From Pseudopyrenochaeta lycopersici (Eukaryota; Ascomycota; Dothideomycetes; Pleosporales; Pseudopyrenochaetaceae), in NCBI GenBank assembly GCA_003313425.1, contig NHZP01000021.1:434001-498000 (forward strand): a stretch of DNA of 64,000 nt, in the 5' to 3' direction. The position numbers and the translations under genes are program-made. The notes below the pieces were generated by a model, which saw only the letters and a program-made list of their open reading frames with translations, had not been told where the DNA came from and did no database searches. Below, piece by piece: positions 56,148 through 64,000 of the stretch; within the stretch, counting starts at the first letter, position 1, and each line of letters begins with the position of its first letter.

Positions 56148-57537
56148 ATGGTAGATAATCGGGGACCGGAGCTACAAGCGGTATGTGAAGAGTCCAACTT
56201 GTGGTCTGAAGACGAAACACTGATATCTGCAGGTGTGCTCAACGTTCGTTGCCTGTGCCTTCGTAGCCACTGCTCTTCGTGTTTGGGTGCGCGCTCGCAT
56301 CGTAAAAGCTTTTGGTTACGATGATGCGTGGATGGTCTTCGCTCTGGTTAGTACCTCGTTTGTCGTTCTAATGAAGGGCCGATTACTGACAAGTAAGCTT
56401 GCGCACATCATGTTCACGGGTTGCGCAATAGGTGGCATACGTTGGGGCACTGGCCGACATATGAATACGCTTTCAGACGAAGACATCTTTAAAGCCATGA
56501 GGGTGAGCATTAGAGCATGTACCCTATCCACCAATAGACTAACAACATGTATAGTACTGGTGGTTATGCTACATCGGCTACTGCTGTGCCATGATCGCCG
56601 CGAAGGTCTCGATTGGCCTCTTCCTTCTCCGCGTTACCGTCAAAGCCCTTCACAAATGGATCATCTATGTCGCCATGGGACTGACAGTTCTGACCGGCCT
56701 CCTTTTCTTTTTCGTAACTCTTCTCCAATGTACACCAATCAGCTACTTTTGGAACAAAAAGTTGGAAAATGGCCAGTGTATACACATTGATGTCATCATC
56801 GCCCTCACTTTTCTTTACAGCGCAGTCTCCGTCATTTGCGATTTCACATTTGCGATTCTGCCAATGTTCCTCGTATGGGGCTTGAATATGTCCGTAAGGA
56901 CGAGACTTGTCCTCATTCCGATTCTGGGGATGGCTTGCGTGTAAGTTCATGTTCAAACGTATCGTATCGGTCGTGTTCGCTGACAAGCTTTTCCTGCAGT
57001 GCAAGTGTCGCAGTTGTTGTCCGCCTCGCCTACGTAATGGATTTCAAGGACCCGGACTTCCTATACGCGACCGTCGACATTGCAATTTGGTCTGACATAG
57101 AGCAAGGCCTTGCCATAACTGCCGGTAGCCTTGCAACCCTCCGCCCCCTCTTCCGCATGTTGTCTTCAAGCCTTGGCTTCACCTCAACCGGTACGCCTTC
57201 CGGCCCCTCAAAACCATCTGGCATGCGAACACCACAATGGAATGGTGCTCCAAGCAATGATAGCCGGAAGAAGCCAAGCATCTTCAGTCTCACGAATAGC
57301 CTATTGCGGACGGAGAAGGGAACAGTGCGGGATAAGGAAGAATATGGCATGGGAGATTTGCAACCTATGCGATTACGAGACGACCTAGTTGAAGAGAATG
57401 CGAGTGAGAAGAGTGATAAGGGGTTCAATACCTGGAGGATACAGGCAAGCAAAGTTTCCGACGAGGAATGCCGAGTGGGAACGATTACGAGGGAGACACG
57501 CCTGCACCAGCAGTCAGAGAGGCGGCAAAACCGATAG
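56148..57537 (+). CDS. PTH11-like seven-helix membrane protein (fungal rhodopsin domain)
   Basis: Second receptor-like protein of this type without a CFEM module. Five exons: 56148-56180 (33 nt), 56233-56346, 56398-56502, 56555-56940 and 57000-57537. The total is 1176 nt, 391 aa. The start M-V-D-N-R-G-P-E-L-Q-A followed by helix 1 fits the family. Motifs are K-A-F-G-Y-D-D-A-W-M, R-W-G-T-G-R-H, A-A-K-V-S-I-G-L-F-L-L-R, Q-C-T-P-I-S-Y-F-W and R-L-A-Y-V-M-D-F. The C-terminal 130 residues are polar, with many S, R and K, and presumably cytosolic. The third exon's acceptor (…GACAAGTAAG|CTT) was chosen because the earlier AG would put a stop in frame. This is the least certain join. The ligand is unknown. 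Confidence 0.85.
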
Positions 57538-57747
57538 CCCGGAGAAAAAAAAAGAAAGAAAATAAAAGAAATCCGAAACCGTACGGTGAGCGTATGAAAT
57601 GCAACGACCGAGGTAATACCTGATTTAGTGATACCCTCGTTTGGAAGCAAAGGCGCAAGGGTAATTTTAACAAAAATAAGTTAAAAGTTCAGTTCGCAGA
57701 TTATGTAACAATTCCAGCATGCAAACGCAACGTTCAATTCGAGCTGA

Positions 57748-59421
57748 TCACTTCACATTGCTGTGCTTGGCCCGAAGAAAAGTTTCGACTTCCGCATCTG
57801 TCGGCTCCTCGAAGACGCTTACTTGCTTTTCAGGCTGTTTCTCCTCCACGACTTTACTGGACGTTTGCTCTCCCAGCCCAACAGCTGTAGCGACCTTAGA
57901 TTCGCGTAGCTGTACCGCGAGGTTCGAGGATTCCGTATTAACATTGTCCGTGAGGTTCTTCCAGACTCCGTTGGTATCATCTGGTGTATTTTCTACGACT
58001 CCCGTCGCTTGTGGTTCTTCTGAGGCGGTATCAACTTTTTGGTCATGGACAACAGCATCGAGAGAATGTCTTGGTGCATCATTTCTGTTCTCGGTGCTAT
58101 TGTTATCTCGGCTTGGAGCTTCGCTTCCATCCTGTTCGTTACTAGCTTCGTTAGAACCTGCTGATGCTACAGTGCTGTTCCGCGTCTGATCGTGAGCATC
58201 ATCCGTTTGTCCCAGCTTTTCGCTTGGAGTACTTTCTGAAATCTGATTTGATGGTAAGAGTTCGCCATGGTAAGGCTTCTTCGCGTTCTTAATCGCTTCT
58301 TCGCTGACTTTCCAGATGCCTCCTCCACGATCAACAGTAAATGATCCATTGTCGTGGGCCGATAGTCTCTCAAACACCGGATCTTGGTTCACAACTTGGA
58401 AGAAAACGTTCTTCCACTTTGTACCGTTTGTCTCTTCGTCCTTCCTCATCTGCCGCTGCCCCTCCTCAATCTTGGATTTGGCAGTCGTGGTGCCTTTCAT
58501 ATCGCTCCTACGCAACGCGGCAATGACGTCTCCCCATGCTTTCCGTGATTCCCATGAATCTTGTTCTGCCAACCCCGGAACATTCATCTTCAGGGATTTC
58601 ATGGCCATGACATCGATTTTCTCTAATTCTCGGCCACTCTTAGCGTCGATGATCGTAAACTCTCCATTCCAGGCTCCTTGGACCGTATATATGTTCTCCT
58701 TCGGCTGATCTACATGGAAAACCCTTGCTTCAAATCCATTCTTTTGGCCTGATCCAAAGAAGCCTTTGCCTTCAAATTTGATATGTGACACATATCCGTT
58801 CGAAGAGATGAGGGAGTACTCGCCGTGCAGCTCTGGATATGGAACACCGCTCAAGATACCCTTGACCTTGACGTTTGGTACTGGTATTAAATAATCTTCC
58901 TTGTATTTGTCGATATGCAATACAGCGTATCCCTTTTGTTTGATACTAACACTTCCCGAGAATGTGATCTCTTGTTGTGTGAAGCCTTCCGCTCGAATTC
59001 CGTGCTTATCGTTCCAAAGATAGCATGCCGTTATAGGGGGATGATGGCTGACTTGTTCAGACACGAGCCTTGTTTCTCCGAGCTCCTCATCATTCCAAGT
59101 GCCAAAGAATAATTCGCCCAAGAAAGCGTTTAGTGGCTTTTTAACTCCCTCATTATCTTTCCTTCCAGCATACTGCTGATTCCTCAATGAACCCAGAAAC
59201 CATTTCAGCACAAGCAATGCCCGTTTCTCTGAATCTTCTTCCGCAGCTGGTGCAACGAATAAAAGTGGTTTGTCTACCCAATACTGTGGAATTTCAACTG
59301 TTGAGAACTCGCCCAGTACGAAGGGCGGCGCTGTGATGTTGCTGAGATCTCCTGAAATTGTGGCTATTGACGCGAGGAATTCTTTGAGTGTAGAGCGATT
59401 GGATGCAATATCGGTCGACAT
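57748..59421 (-). CDS. KES1: oxysterol-binding protein, Kes1/Osh4 type
   Basis: Lipid-transfer protein that exchanges ergosterol and PI4P between membranes. Single exon, 557 aa from the ATG at 59421 (another in-frame ATG is at 59439). The OSBP signature E-Q-V-S-H-H-P-P is at about 122-129, preceded by K-P-L-N-A-F-L-G-E-L-F at 95-105. The lid region at the N-terminus (W/F-rich, residues 12-20) and V-N-Q-D-P-V-F-E-R-L near 350 are family features. The core ends near residue 390. The remaining about 165 residues are polar and disordered, rich in S, N, E and D, longer than the roughly 430-residue yeast Kes1. There is no PH or ankyrin domain, so it is a short-type OSH with an added tail. The symbol marks the closest type, not proven orthology. 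Confidence 0.9.
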   Translation of the reverse strand: MSTDIASNRSTLKEFLASIATISGDLSNITAPPFVLGEFSTVEIPQYWVDKPLLFVAPAAEEDSEKRALLVLKWFLGSLRNQQYAGRKDNEGVKKPLNAFLGELFFGTWNDEELGETRLVSEQVSHHPPITACYLWNDKHGIRAEGFTQQEITFSGSVSIKQKGYAVLHIDKYKEDYLIPVPNVKVKGILSGVPYPELHGEYSLISSNGYVSHIKFEGKGFFGSGQKNGFEARVFHVDQPKENIYTVQGAWNGEFTIIDAKSGRELEKIDVMAMKSLKMNVPGLAEQDSWESRKAWGDVIAALRRSDMKGTTTAKSKIEEGQRQMRKDEETNGTKWKNVFFQVVNQDPVFERLSAHDNGSFTVDRGGGIWKVSEEAIKNAKKPYHGELLPSNQISESTPSEKLGQTDDAHDQTRNSTVASAGSNEASNEQDGSEAPSRDNNSTENRNDAPRHSLDAVVHDQKVDTASEEPQATGVVENTPDDTNGVWKNLTDNVNTESSNLAVQLRESKVATAVGLGEQTSSKVVEEKQPEKQVSVFEEPTDAEVETFLRAKHSNVK

Positions 59422-59869
59422 GATGACGTCCCGGTACATACAGACCGTGCCGTGCTGTCTGGCAATCGTTTGGGTAGTTATGGAGGGTCCACGAGGCGTG
59501 CCAAGGTCTCAAGTCATGACGTCGTTGGTGGGCGGGACCCTGATTGTTGCCCGCCCGTTTGGCGCAACCTGAGTTTCTGGGATCTAAACTCATTGCGGGT
59601 GTAGCCATGGCTGGAGATTTCGACGTTGAACCTCATTTGTGTTCATTGACTTGGTTGCGCTAGGTCAGATCCACCCTTGCTTTCAGAAACGCCTCGGCTT
59701 GTGGTGAATCAGTACCATTTGAAGTGAACTACAGGACCTGTTTCCAATTGCACACCGCATTAAGATATTCTGAAAAGTATCAGCTTAGGTCATCAAGTTG
59801 TACAGTGCCAATCATTGATTCGACTTTTGATATCGTTAATCTACAAGCGTGTCTTTTGTATTATTGTGC
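59422..59869. promoter_or_regulatory. intergenic, asparaginase 3' end to KES1 promoter
   Basis: A 448-bp gap between two minus-strand genes. It holds the KES1 promoter (near 59422) and the L-asparaginase 3' UTR (near 59869). No other gene is seen. Confidence 0.4.
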
Positions 59870-61045
59870 TTACGGCATAGGATAGCTCTTCGCAAACGCC
59901 TCTCGGATTTCCTCCTCAGTCCACCCCAATGTAAGCCCCAGCTGTAACAGAATACGAGCTTTTTGTGGGTTATAGAATCCACTCGCGATTGTGAAATCCC
60001 TGCCATCCGGAACGAGACCATCCGAACTTCTGTGGCTCGCAACAATTGGAATACCAGTTGCATTGTAGAACTCTTCAGCAGCTAGAGAAGCTTTTCTAGA
60101 CATACCGCCAGCACCTACGCCAGCATACACGATGCCCTCAGCTCCACCTGCATAAGAAGCGTTGAAGAGCGTCGGATCCATGTCTTGGTGTGAGTACAGG
60201 ATGTCTACCTGTGCAAGGTCTGTGACATTGGAGACGTCAAAGACTATGCGCCCCACAGGCTCTGAAGGTGCCCAGAAGAAATAAGGCACTTGATTCATGA
60301 CTAGATTAGAATGTGAGGTCAGTTGTGAACATTGTTACGCGTTCTGTTTATATAGATATAACTTACAGACGCCGAGCTGACCAGCTTCGGTACTGGAGAA
60401 CGTGTCGAGAGTATTTGCGTTGTTCTTCGTTGTGTAGAAGGCAGATCCAATACGATCATTTAGCACGATCATTGTTCCCCTGTCGCGCCCCGCAGGTGAA
60501 GCAGCCAGAGTGACAGCTTGGAACAGGTTCAATGGCCCATCAGCAGATAACGCAGTAGCTGGCCTCATCGCACCGACCATGATAATGGGCTTACTTGAAT
60601 TTACGGTGCTCTCTAGGAAGAAAGCGGTCTCCTCGAGCGTATCCGTACCATGAGTAATTACAACACCAGACACGGTATCTTTGGCTAGTTCTTCGTTGAT
60701 CATCTTGGCCAACTTCAGACTGATAGTTTCGTTGATGCTACCGGAGTCCACATTTGAGATTTGATATCCGGCAACGTTGGAAATGTTCAAAATTTCCGGG
60801 ACAGCGTCGACGAGTTGTTGTACGCCGAGACCAACAGAGTAACCTGTTGTTTGTGTGTTGCTGGTGCCCTGTGAAGCAATCGTACCTCCAGTTGCGAAGA
60901 TAGTAACGTTTGGAAGGCTAGCATTAATAGCTGTTTGGACATCTTGGCGTATGAATAGCTTGTGGACACCGGAGCGGGTGAGATCTATGGGTGATGCCAA
61001 GACCAATGAGGAGAGGAGAAGGAAACAGCCGGCAAGAACCTTCAT
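59870..61045 (-). CDS. secreted L-asparaginase, type II
   Basis: Hydrolyses asparagine to aspartate and ammonia outside the cell, for nitrogen scavenging. Two exons on the minus strand: 61045-60367 and 60300-59870, with a 66-nt intron. The product is 369 aa. A signal peptide (residues 1-18, L-L-L-S-S-L-V-L-A) is followed by the first active-site motif A-T-G-G-T-I-A-S (51-58) with the nucleophilic Thr. The second motif H-G-T-D-T-L-E-E-T is at 132-140. The S-x-D-G-P-L-N-L motif is intact. Several N-x-S/T sites fit secretion. The C-terminal domain has I-V-Y-A-G-V-G-A-G-G. Length and motif order are complete. It lies on the same strand as KES1. Confidence 0.94.
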
Positions 61046-61856
61046 TTTGATAGTTGAAAAACAAGTACAGCGAAACCACAGCTGGAACACCCTCTACAGT
61101 GGAAATCATTGCCTTTTATACACTTGCAGCAAGATCTCCTCAAATTCCGTCCTGTCAAGAATCCGTCCGGCCATGGCACAATTGTTATCTTCCACTAACC
61201 TTATCATGAACCAGGATTAAGCTAAAGTCAGCACACTTTCGTCATCTTGTCTTGGTACTCCGTAAGAAGAATCGAAGGAACATATTGGCAAGTAGTTACA
61301 AGCCTCATTTTCTCGGTTATGTAACTTCGCGGCAGAGGCTCTCGTGTTGCCCGTTCTTATCAGTGGGCCTTGCATGCGATAACCCACTAACCCACCCTTT
61401 GGGCCCGCTAGAAGGCCTCAAGAAAGATCGCCAAGGTAAACCTAGCCAAATCTATCCTATTAGGTTTCTGCAGAGATAGCCGTTGGCTGTTCCGTAGAAG
61501 TAACCTGGCCGTTGGGTTGGTCAGACTAGGAAACACACGTGGCTCTGGTTTTAAATTGCGTGGAGGTAATCGATAGGAGCCGTTGCAGATCCGTCATGTT
61601 GTTTAACGACCTGAGTGTTGGCCGAGCATTTTGAGAACATTGTGCCAGCATAGATGGAGGATGAGAAAGCTTTGAGCTCCGCGCAGCATGATTGGAATTG
61701 CTTAGCTAAGATTTCCGAATTCGGACACTTTTGACAATAAGGCGTCGTAAGAATCACATAAAAATTGGGGCTGGCAACAAGACCACGCGAAACTTCTAAA
61801 TTCTCTTTGAAGGTGTCTAGTCATTTACTTCTATTCCTCAGCCAGTGTTGCGAACC
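61046..61856. promoter_or_regulatory. divergent promoter region, asparaginase and HD-domain gene
   Basis: About 810 bp between two divergent genes of nitrogen-compound breakdown. No gene is seen. I did not find a confident cluster of GATA-factor sites, though single GATA/TATC tetramers occur as expected by chance. Confidence 0.4.
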
Positions 61857-62534
61857 ATGTGTCCTCCATCTGACCTTGAGGCGTCTCGTCAAAACTCATC
61901 GCGGGCACAAGACGTTGACACACTTGTTCCGCAAACCCCAATATCGAAGTCCGCCTATGAGCATGCCGCAACTCTCCTAGAACCCGCTATTCTAAACCAC
62001 AGTCTCAGAGTGTATCTCTACGCTGCAGCCCTTGCTAGACAAAGGACCTCGGCATACTCCGCGGACCCCGCAAAACACGATCTCCTCTTCACTGCATGCC
62101 TCTTCCATGACATAGGTACAACGAATACCTATGACGGCCCTCAGCGTTTCGAAGTCGAGGGCGCGGACGCAGCTGTCAAGCACTTGTCTCAATTTGATGT
62201 GACTGAAGCCGATAAGCATGACGTGTGGACCGCCATAGCTATTCATACGAGTCCAGGTATTGCGGAGAGAATTGGCGAGTTGTCAAGATTGGTTAGAGTG
62301 GCGGTGATTACAGATTTCGGGAGGAAGAGTCAGGATTGGGAGACGCTTGAACCGCTGAGAAAGAAGTTCGAAACGGAATTTGAGAGGGGAGGTATTGAGA
62401 AGATTCTCGGTGACGCGGTAGTTGAACAAGCGAAGAAGCGGTCGGAAAAGGCACCAACGGTGTCATGGCCTGGCGTGATGTACAAGGCGTGGCTTGCGGA
62501 GCCAGATTGGGATGGTGTAAACAAGGCGTTTTGA
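61857..62534 (+). CDS. HD-domain protein, cyanamide hydratase-like
   Basis: Metal-dependent HD-domain hydrolase resembling fungal cyanamide hydratase (cyanamide to urea). Single exon, 225 aa from the ATG at 61857. HD-domain residues are visible: N-H-S-L-R-V-Y with the first His (about 48), the H-D pair in C-L-F-H-D-I-G-T-T (about 84-85) and a later A-I-A-I-H-T-S-P. F-E-V-E-G-A-D-A-A near residue 102 is also typical of this group. The C-terminal half is helical with K/E-rich segments. No signal peptide is seen, so cytosolic. The exact substrate cannot be read from the sequence, because HD proteins are diverse. It is divergent from the asparaginase. Confidence 0.86.
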   Translation: MCPPSDLEASRQNSSRAQDVDTLVPQTPISKSAYEHAATLLEPAILNHSLRVYLYAAALARQRTSAYSADPAKHDLLFTACLFHDIGTTNTYDGPQRFEVEGADAAVKHLSQFDVTEADKHDVWTAIAIHTSPGIAERIGELSRLVRVAVITDFGRKSQDWETLEPLRKKFETEFERGGIEKILGDAVVEQAKKRSEKAPTVSWPGVMYKAWLAEPDWDGVNKAF

Positions 62535-62726
62535 ATTTTCAATGAGCTTGAATTGGTGCGACAAATCTTTTCCAACAATTCTTCCCATCTCACAAGTTGT
62601 ATCTTTCATGGTTGAATTGGCATCTCCACTTCTTAGCTCCTCGAGTCGCTTCAGCCAGCCCGCCTCAGCACCTGGGCAGGACTATGGGGTTTCTCGGAGT
62701 GAATGTCGCATCCCCAACTGACACCG

Positions 62727-63377
62727 TCAACCTCCATCACTCCTTTCCAAGAAGCCAGGATCCCTCTCAATTTTATTCTCAAACTTGGTCCACCACGCCT
62801 GGAAGGCCTTCAAGGGCACTGTGTCTCCGGTGCCCCAAGACGTCAGAAAGTCGTAGCAATTCTTGATGATCCTCTGTGCCATGACCTTTGTTGTGACCGT
62901 GTTTTGCCCTCTTATTACCATCTCTCCCCCTTGTCCAAGATTCGGAGTCGCCGATGCAGCAGCTTCCTGTGCCTTTTTCTGTTCCAAGGCTGCCGCAACC
63001 TGCTGCGCCGGCTCAACAGATATGCCTAATGCCAGCGGCGGCGAGGTACCATTTGCAAGCCCTCCTTCGTCTACCATAGCATCGTTATCGCCCAATCCTC
63101 CGCCTGCTGGCCCGCCGGCTCTGTTGTTGATCTTGAATATGGCGCTAGGCTTCTCGTTTGCAATAGCGCCGAGAAGCTTGAAGTCGGATGCGCCAGGCAA
63201 TTGCGCATACACAGCGGCGGCGGTGCCATCAGGTAAGACGATGCCGGGTAACAGGAACACAACAATGTGCGAGAAGGATGGTTGTGAGGGTATCTGGAAC
63301 GCGAACTGCGTTTGCGATATGACTTGCGCGTCGGTGAGGATTGGTCGACCGGAGACGATTACGCCGAAGGAGGCCAT
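62727..63377 (-). CDS. Hikeshi/OPI10 homologue
   Basis: Hikeshi imports Hsp70 into the nucleus during heat stress. The yeast homologue OPI10 affects inositol regulation. Single exon, 216 aa, the family's usual length. The N-terminus has M-A-S-F-G-V-I-V-S-G-R-P-I-L-T and F-L-L-P-G-I-V-L-P-D-G-T-A-A-A-V-Y (about 41-57), both characteristic, then F-K-L-L-G-A-I-A-N-E-K-P-S-A-I-F-K. A glycine-rich loop (about 88-108) is longer than in yeast. The C-terminal helices hold A-Q-R-I-I-K-N-C-Y-D-F and W-W-T-K-F-E-N-K-I. Cytosol and nucleus. It converges with the HD-domain gene, 190 bp apart. Confidence 0.93.
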   Translation of the reverse strand: MASFGVIVSGRPILTDAQVISQTQFAFQIPSQPSFSHIVVFLLPGIVLPDGTAAAVYAQLPGASDFKLLGAIANEKPSAIFKINNRAGGPAGGGLGDNDAMVDEGGLANGTSPPLALGISVEPAQQVAAALEQKKAQEAAASATPNLGQGGEMVIRGQNTVTTKVMAQRIIKNCYDFLTSWGTGDTVPLKAFQAWWTKFENKIERDPGFLERSDGG

Positions 63378-63831
63378 GATGAGAGGACGGAAATGTCAAA
63401 ATCTAATTTGCCATATAATTGAGAGGCTATTTGTTGCATTGAAGCAGCAAATTACCCTGGGCGCCTATATTTTATGAAGCCAATGAAGTTCGCAGTCGCA
63501 TCTTCGAGACCTTTCGAACCACTTCTGCGTCATACGGCCCAAGCTCCTAACCCCACATCTGGCCCTGCATTTCTCCTAACCAGTCCCGTGATATCGTGCT
63601 CGCCTATGCGCCTTTGCGTCGCTCCCTACCGGCATTCGACCCAGTGACTCACATCTTGGCGTTACTCCAATCCACAGCCTCGCAAATAATATAGGCCAAT
63701 GGCGGCAGTGGAACACTGAAATCAAGACATCGTCAGGAGGCTTTGTGAGCACCTTCGTGCAGTAAAAAGTTACAAGCGCAAACGACGCCGTCAAAATAGG
63801 AGCAGGATACCTCAGCACAGAATATAGTAGC
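63378..63831. promoter_or_regulatory. divergent promoter region, Hikeshi homologue and second 2EXR gene
   Basis: A 454-bp gap between divergent genes. A minus-strand open stretch across 63576-63911 overlaps the 2EXR start and has no motif, so it is not called. Confidence 0.4.
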
Positions 63832-64000
63832 ATGACTACTTTCCACCTATTTCCTCTGCTCCCTGCAGAGCTTCGTGCTCGAATATGGGAACTAACTGTT
63901 GAGCCTCGCACCGTCGAGGTCCGCGTTAATTACAAGAGAACCCTGCAAACCCGGTATTTGATGTCACCCACACCGGTACCAGCGACACTCCATGCCTGCA
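63832..64000 (+). CDS. 2EXR-domain protein, 5' part only (cut by window end)
   Basis: The frame opens at an ATG at 63832 and runs off the window after 56 codons with no stop. The protein begins with the 2EXR signature F-P-L-L-P-A-E-L-R-A-R-I-W (7-19), then R-T-V-E-V-R and P-V-P-A-T-L-H-A-C at the edge. It aligns by eye with the start of the 2EXR gene at 44192, so these are paralogues of one family about 20 kb apart. The rest of the gene lies outside the window. Confidence 0.8.
   Translation, partial: MTTFHLFPLLPAELRARIWELTVEPRTVEVRVNYKRTLQTRYLMSPTPVPATLHAC

Noticed and set aside
1..64000. tRNA, rRNA and CRISPR features
   Set aside because: I looked by eye for the B-box pattern GGTTCGAnTCC on both strands and for regular direct repeats and found none with a matching tRNA context. 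CRISPR arrays are not expected in fungi.

Overview
This is nuclear DNA of a filamentous ascomycete (Pezizomycotina). The genes are broken by many 43-80 nt GT-AG introns. The families present (PTH11-like receptors, HET-domain proteins, 2EXR proteins, a CFEM receptor, a PL1 pectate lyase, a small cysteine-rich secreted protein) are typical of plant-associated Dothideomycetes such as Pleosporales, but that placement is inferred from family content, not from an alignment. All exon models below were built by reading frames and splice sites by eye. Models whose exon lengths sum to a clean frame and whose joins restore family motifs are scored high.

Layout. 0-9.4 kb is mostly housekeeping: a small conserved protein of unknown role, splicing factor SYF1, V-ATPase subunit D (VMA8) and a U1A/U2B''-type snRNP protein with a 7-nt microexon. 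9.9-20 kb has a host-interaction flavour: an MFS transporter, a secreted pectate lyase, a six-cysteine secreted protein and a CFEM-domain seven-helix receptor. 22.8-30.5 kb is a cofactor/sulfur block: FAD synthase, divergent from the sulfite reductase beta subunit, followed by pyridoxamine-phosphate oxidase. A PTH11-like receptor follows at 31-32.8 kb.

32.8-46 kb is accessory DNA: about 5 kb with no recognisable gene, a decayed HET pseudogene with two glutamine-to-stop changes of the CpA-to-TpA kind, an apparently intact 942-residue HET protein with predicted membrane helices, a 2EXR protein and an AT-rich island. 46-50 kb holds a divergent pair of secreted enzymes, a beta-propeller lactonase-like protein and an FAD-linked oligosaccharide-oxidase-like protein, which could act in sequence. 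50-53 kb is gene-poor and ends in an AT-rich stretch plus a GGTGGGACG minisatellite just before a TPR protein gene.

56-64 kb returns to dense genes: another PTH11-like receptor, a Kes1/Osh4-type oxysterol-binding protein with a long tail, a secreted L-asparaginase, an HD-domain cyanamide-hydratase-like protein, a Hikeshi/OPI10 homologue and the 5' end of a second 2EXR gene cut by the window edge.

No tRNA, rRNA, CRISPR array or intact transposon was recognised. The most unusual items are the HET pair (one dead, one apparently live with membrane segments), the oxidase/lactonase pair, the secreted six-cysteine protein and the 7-nt microexon.
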